The notes under the pieces: model-generated
Told to the model about the DNA's origin: nothing
The model's database searches: none
The model's input: the letters and a program-made list of their open reading frames with translations, nothing else
NCBI GenBank assembly: GCA_012845835.1
Contig: JABAKD010000002.1
Coordinates: forward strand, 21,728,274 to 21,792,273
Direction of reading: 5' to 3'
Source: Undaria pinnatifida
Lineage: Eukaryota; Sar; Phaeophyceae; Laminariales; Alariaceae
Length of the DNA: 64,000 bases
Translations under genes and position numbers: made by a program
Shown: positions 59,395 through 64,000 of the stretch, piece after piece
Position numbering within the stretch: the stretch's first letter is position 1
How the letters are laid out: each line of letters starts with the position of its first letter

Positions 59395-61141
59395 ACTACT
59401 CTGTGTACTCCACCGTCATGGAAACCTCTGCCTCAAAGTCGTTCGTTCAATTTTCCCTGCCATAAGCAGTAGTAAGCCCGGGACGGCAGGAACTCCGCCG
59501 CCTGCGTAGTCCTCATGATGCACGCGCACCCTTATGCTAAACTATCCGTTTCCGTTTGTGTCTCGTTTTCGCTCTCCTGTTTTGGTATATGCTCAATCTT
59601 TCGTGCATTCATGCATCCGCTTCAACACGCCCACGTAGAACACAAGAGAGTGTTGGTGGCGACGGTGGCGTTGGAAAGCTTCGGCGACAGCGTTGTGGTA
59701 TTATACTGCCGCGGTGGTGGTGCAAAAGGCAGCACCGAATACGACAACTCCGCTGACATTGTAGGTAGCAGCTGGGCTGGAAAAAAAAAACGGCAGAGGC
59801 TGAAACACAAGTTGCAGTCTATAGCTCAAAAATAACTTGAAGCCCTCAAAAGCAGTGGGATTTAGAGAGTCTGCACGGGCTAAAAGGCGAAAGGCAGACC
59901 GAGAAATCCGTACGTACGTTTATACTACGTCGTAGGTTAGGCTCGGATAAAAGCAGGTGCGTGCCACGGCATTACTTTTTGGAAGCGACATGGTTGAGGG
60001 GTTGCGATCACAAGAAATACTACATTGAGCTGCCTGTACAGCAGCAGCTCAGAACACATCTTATGAGGGTACAAATTCGTTTTTAAACTGTCTGCGCCAA
60101 CTGTCATGTTTTTCAAAACCCCGGATATAGCGTCGCCTACTTCATGGAGATCCGGTAGATGTTCTCCCACCATGTTCGTGCTAATCGTCCGCGTCGTTCA
60201 TGCCTAAAACACGTGTTGATCAGCCTCGTCGATCGCGAGATACAGCGGCCGTAGGATAGCACCAGGGTCTACCGAATGAGACACTTTAACGTTTTTGACG
60301 ACATTGATGCTGAGCACTTTTACGGATTCGAATGCCCTCGGCGAGAGCGTTGGAGCCCAACCTTGAGTTGGGGTCAGGGCTCTGCGGGCTCTCGTAACGT
60401 ACCCGTATCTCTTTTACTGCAGCAGCGAGCTGCAGGATCAGCATGTCTTTTGTTTTTTCTCGTTTTTTCGTTACTTGCGCCTTTCACAGCAGTTTTTCGT
60501 TTTGCCGTATGCATAGGGAGGGTCCAAAACAATGGACAAGTGCCGATATTTTGAACGTGCTATTCGTGGCCAGTTCGACTCCAAAACGAGGTGAAACTCA
60601 GCAGAACGTCGTCAACTGACGTCCAGCAGCCGCCGAAGTGCCAAGAAGACGATATCAGCGAGGTTCAAGAACAGGCGCCATATAGGACAGACCCCCCACA
60701 ACGGTCATCTGGGTTCAATACAAACGCACAGCACACCAGGGATATTCGTTTTCGTTCCCTGGGTCGGCTCCATTGTTCTTAATCCCCCCCCCCCCCCCCC
60801 TCTGAAGACAGACAAACCCTTTCGTTATGATTTGCACCATGGCGCGTCCTGAGGCGTCCTGCAAAGTGCTCAATCGCAGACTATAAATTGACAAGTCAAT
60901 TGGAACAGGGCGAAATACCCCCCTCTTAATATTCCACCGCACCTATGAATAGTCCAAAACACGCGTTTGATATTGCATGTATGTTTTCACGCTTGCCCTT
61001 TTAGAAGCGGATATCAGATACATGGAGGCATCTCATTCCTACCACTCCGAAAATAGTTTCGACAAACGAGCAATTTACTAATAGGATGACACTTGTACAG
61101 GGCATTTACCTCCATAATGAGAACAAAGCGGGTAATAAGCA

Positions 61142-61888
61142 CCATTTCTAACGACAGATACTGTAGCTGACAAGTTTCGCGCCAAATTGGTCGGTGTAGG
61201 GAATTTTTGGCTTGCCAAAACGGGGAAAAGCCGGCCAAACTTTTTTTGGATATTTCCGTTCTGCTTGGTTGTCCAGATTATGGAAAGCGAGATTTGATAT
61301 CCCATTTGCCATTTTAGCCCAATAACGCCAACGCACAGTTGTACAAACCAGACCACCCCACGACGCCCCACGCTAGACTTGCCCTAACTTTTGTAGAAGA
61401 TTAGAGGGGGATACGGAGGATACACGGTATTATTGGCAGCAGCTATGATAGGTCCGGTGACACTGGCCGTGAGCCCCGTGTGGATTCGACTCTAAGTGTC
61501 GTTTTGAGCGGTTGCTAAAACAAAAGCACAAACAGCGGCCGCCCCAGCTTTTCCCCGGAGAAAATTGGCCGGACTGAAAGGACTGCCGACCTCAGGCTTG
61601 GAGTCCTTTCCGCGCCTGCACCTGCCCCATAGAGAGCGTCGGTACGCCGTCGGCTACCTGCTGCCGCTGCTGCTGCTGCTGCTGCTGTGAGGGGTTTGAA
61701 TAAATTCTGAGGGCGATACGACGCCAAAATTAGCTAACAATTGCAAAAAAATTGCCTACTATCGCCAAAAATGCAGCGCTTGAGACGGAAGTTTTTGTCG
61801 TCTTAAAGGCAAGTGTTGAGATTTTTCTTTAAGCCAAAATCTCGCCAAAATAGCGAGTTGTTTGAAAATTCATTTTGTCGTTACAAGC
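61142..61888 (+). mobile_element. Terminal-inverted-repeat element, copy 2
   Basis: Direct-orientation relative of 52677-53403. It shares TTTCTAACGAC at the left end and GTCGTTACAA at the right, TACAAACCAGACCACCC, GGATACGGAGGATACACGGT, GGCAGCAGCTATGATAGG, GTCGTTTTGAGCGGTTGCT and the CTG run before GAGGGGTTTGAA. The open frame of copy 1 is interrupted here. Confidence 0.7.
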
Positions 61889-62554
61889 AGACCTAACCAA
61901 GGCGCGCTGACATCCTTATTATATAATACGCTAAGGATGGTCGTGAAGGTGGTCGTGACGTTTTGGATCTTTGAAAAATATCTTGGTTAAAACACCCCCC
62001 CCCAAAAAGCGGCGACTCCCGAGCTCCACTCGGCCTCAGGCGGCCTCGCGGTGCCGCCACGTCCCATCCGCACAGCAGCACTACGACATGCCGGCGAAAG
62101 AACGGCCGTCGGTGCCCCACCTCGGCGAGGGGGGAGCGTGGAAATCGCCCTCCTGGGGACGGCTCGCTTGCCCCCCCCCCGCTTTTTCTTCATCGCTGCC
62201 TGCTAATTTTTTTTTTTCGAACTCCCAACTATATTGAATTTTCGAATTGCTTTTTGGCCACTTGGGCCATGGACACAGCCATGGTCACGAGACCACAAGC
62301 GCGCCTGCGTCAACAGCAATCACGCAACACCAGGACCAAACACAGCAGCGTCCAGCCGTCGCCGCTCGCCGTGCGCAGAATTGGCAAAGCGAGCGCTTTT
62401 GGCTTGGCCTAACCAGCCAGAGAGCATTGTAACCAACAAATCGGCTGCTGCTCGCCTGTCAGGTGTATTGCCCTAGGTACTGCTGCATTGCTGCACTGCT
62501 GTACTGGGTAGGTTCGTGGGTGCATGGTGGGTGGTGTTCTGCTGTGCTGTACGT

Positions 62555-62915
62555 ACTGCTGCACTGCTGTTCTGATGTACGTACTGCTGCACTGCTGTTC
62601 TGCTGTATGTAGTAAAGGTTTGGTCGGTGGATGGGTGAAGCGTGCACTGCGTCGTCCGTGGTGGGTGGGTGGACCGTTCTGTACATGGGAGTCTTTTTTT
62701 TGTTGTTTCCTAATTCATAAGAACCAACCAACTAACTGCGCCCCGCGTACCAGGTGTATACTGCTGTACGTACTGCTGCACGGGTGTTCTGATGTACGGA
62801 CTGCTGCACTGCTGTTCTACTGTATGTAGTAAAGGTTTGGTCGGTGGGTGGGTGGAGGGTGCACTGCGTCGTCCGTGGTGGGTGGGTGGGCCGTTCTGTA
62901 CGTGGGAGTCTCTTT
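62555..62915. repeat. Two-copy tandem duplication, period 217 bp
   Basis: TGTATGTAGTAAAGGTTTGG occurs at 62604 and 62821, each preceded by ACTGCTGCACTGCTGTTCT and followed by GTGCACTGCGTCGTCCGTGG and GTTCTGTAC-TGGGAGTCT. Copies differ by a few substitutions. Confidence 0.85.
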
Positions 62916-63659
62916 GCGTTCTGTGGGAGATGAACCCTTTTTTTTGTTTCTACAATTTAATACCGGCCTCCCACTGGTGCTTGGGAGTACCACCGTCCCC
63001 ACTGCTGAACTCCTCTGTTCTTTACTTCCGTACGTACTACTGCTGCCGTGTTATCATTTTTGTTTTGCAAAACTTACATACAGAGGATGATACCTTTACT
63101 ACCGTACGTGCGGCGGCATTGTCGTACTGCCCTGTTATTATTTTGTTACTTTAGTACTTAATACAGAGGATACAGCACCAATTTGTTTTTGTCCGCCATA
63201 CCGGCCGGCAACTGGCATATTTCGGGAGTACCACTAGTTTACAGGTAAAATAACAAATCCAGGATCCGTTATGAAGTGAGTGTAGAACGCACCCTCTCCC
63301 AAACAAGAAAAACCGGCTTGGGTCAGTATTTCTATTTCTTATTAATATATATATACTGTATACACTTCGATCTCACAGCTGGAGTGTATTTTCATTTTTT
63401 ATAATATACAGCAGTTAGTAGGGGGGCCCGTAGGGTGTCCTGTACTGCTGTTGTACTTGCGCACTTACTTGTTGTACCAGTAAGCTCATACAAGTAGACT
63501 ACAACAGTAGTACGGGTAGACTCGGCTGTACTAGACTGCTGTAGACTACTGGAATGCCTATGATACGAAGATTGAGACTTGCAGTATCACGACCAGCACA
63601 TGACACGTGATTTTGCGTGAACACAAGGCGGGAGCCGCACGCTGCATTGTGTAAGCAAC

Positions 63660-63831
63660 TTGTTCAGTGTGTCATCAACTCGCGCAGTGTGGACCTTGCC
63701 TACAGACAACAGTAGCCATTCGCTCGATTCGTCTGTGTCAAAAACAGCTGCAAGCAACTGCTGCCTGAATACGAAACATGATGGCTCAGGCCACGCGGGA
63801 TTGCCATGCACACACAGCTCGGAGACAACAG
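63660..63831 (+). CDS. Weak exon candidate at the right edge
   Basis: The plus-strand frame reads SVSSTRAVWTLPTDNSSHSL and SKTAASNCCLNTKHDGSGHA up to a strong donor, CAACAG|GTAAGA. The minus strand is open as well (63587-63859), so strand and reality are uncertain. No family is recognised. Confidence 0.2.
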
Positions 63832-64000
63832 GTAAGAAAAGAGGCTGCTGACTGCCCACGCGAGTTAGTAAGCAGATAAGTGTTGCGGCGCGTTTCGCTT
63901 GACGAATCAGACGAACACCAAGTTGAAATTACAGGAAACAGAAACGACGAGCCGAACGAACTTGTCCGGGTGTTGCGAGGTATAAGGGAGCAGCCAGCAA

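Larger units (their letters stand above)
58991..64000. other. Region upstream of the first visible SHMT exon
   Basis: The missing N-terminal SHMT exon should lie here or beyond the window. I searched the minus strand by eye for a frame ending in phase 0 with the usual D-P-E ... E-K-x-R-Q lead-in and found none. The region holds a complete MITE (59227-59394), the second ~745-bp TIR element (61142-61888), a 217-bp tandem duplication (62555-62915), a dispersed repeat end at 63365-63415, and a possible plus-strand exon near 63660-63831 with a good donor (CAACAG|GTAAGA). Confidence 0.5.

Noticed and set aside
1..64000. CRISPR arrays, bacterial operons or rRNA genes
   Set aside because: No spaced identical direct repeats of CRISPR type, no operon-like ORF runs and no rRNA signature; the gene structure is eukaryotic.

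Overview
This window is nuclear DNA from a eukaryote. Genes are split into many short exons (about 40-530 bases) by introns of a few hundred to several thousand bases, with GT-AG boundaries (often GTGAG / GTAAG donors and TTGCAG-type acceptors). Exons are GC-rich, while introns and spacers are packed with homopolymer tracts, microsatellites and dispersed repeats. Intron density, exon sizes, closely packed alternating strands and two cilium/flagellum-type genes suggest a flagellate-producing alga. A stramenopile, and within it a brown alga, is my best guess, but this is inference from gene structure, not from a marker gene.

Layout. (1) 308-914 (+): last exon of an unrecognised Ser/Arg/Gly-rich protein entering from the left. 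(2) 4434-9691 (-): a sperm-tail PG-rich repeat (SHIPPO/STPGR) protein that I could assemble from nine exons in continuous phase; the repeat-bearing exons carry about one repeat each. (3) 9813-11971 (+): scattered exons of a possible hemerythrin-like (HHE) protein, whose first long exon is broken by one in-frame TGA. (4) 12359-20482 (-): exons of an unrecognised protein with a canonical RanBP2-type zinc finger. (5) 20.5-25.6 kb: spacer with a tRNA-derived SINE, tandem duplications and AT-rich sequence. (6) 25611-39673 (+): an LRRC9-like leucine-rich-repeat/coiled-coil protein, 18 exons. (7) 41898-58990 (-): serine hydroxymethyltransferase, ten exons in perfect phase covering everything except the N-terminal few dozen residues, whose exon I could not find in the last 5 kb. 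Genes 6 and 7 converge on a 2.2-kb spacer.

How the genes relate. SHMT is a core one-carbon enzyme and unrelated to its neighbours. The SHIPPO and LRRC9-like proteins belong to families conserved in organisms with motile cilia or flagella; their proximity may be chance. The unusual content is mostly the repeat layer: a tRNA-headed SINE (three copies), a 168-bp MITE with perfect 17-bp terminal inverted repeats, a ~730-bp terminal-inverted-repeat element (two copies), two short families that end in poly(C), inverted G-rich satellite clusters inside SHMT introns, and a 17-bp palindromic minisatellite inside the LRRC9-like gene. All exon models are hand-derived from reading frame, splice signals and phase; no alignment or RNA evidence was available.
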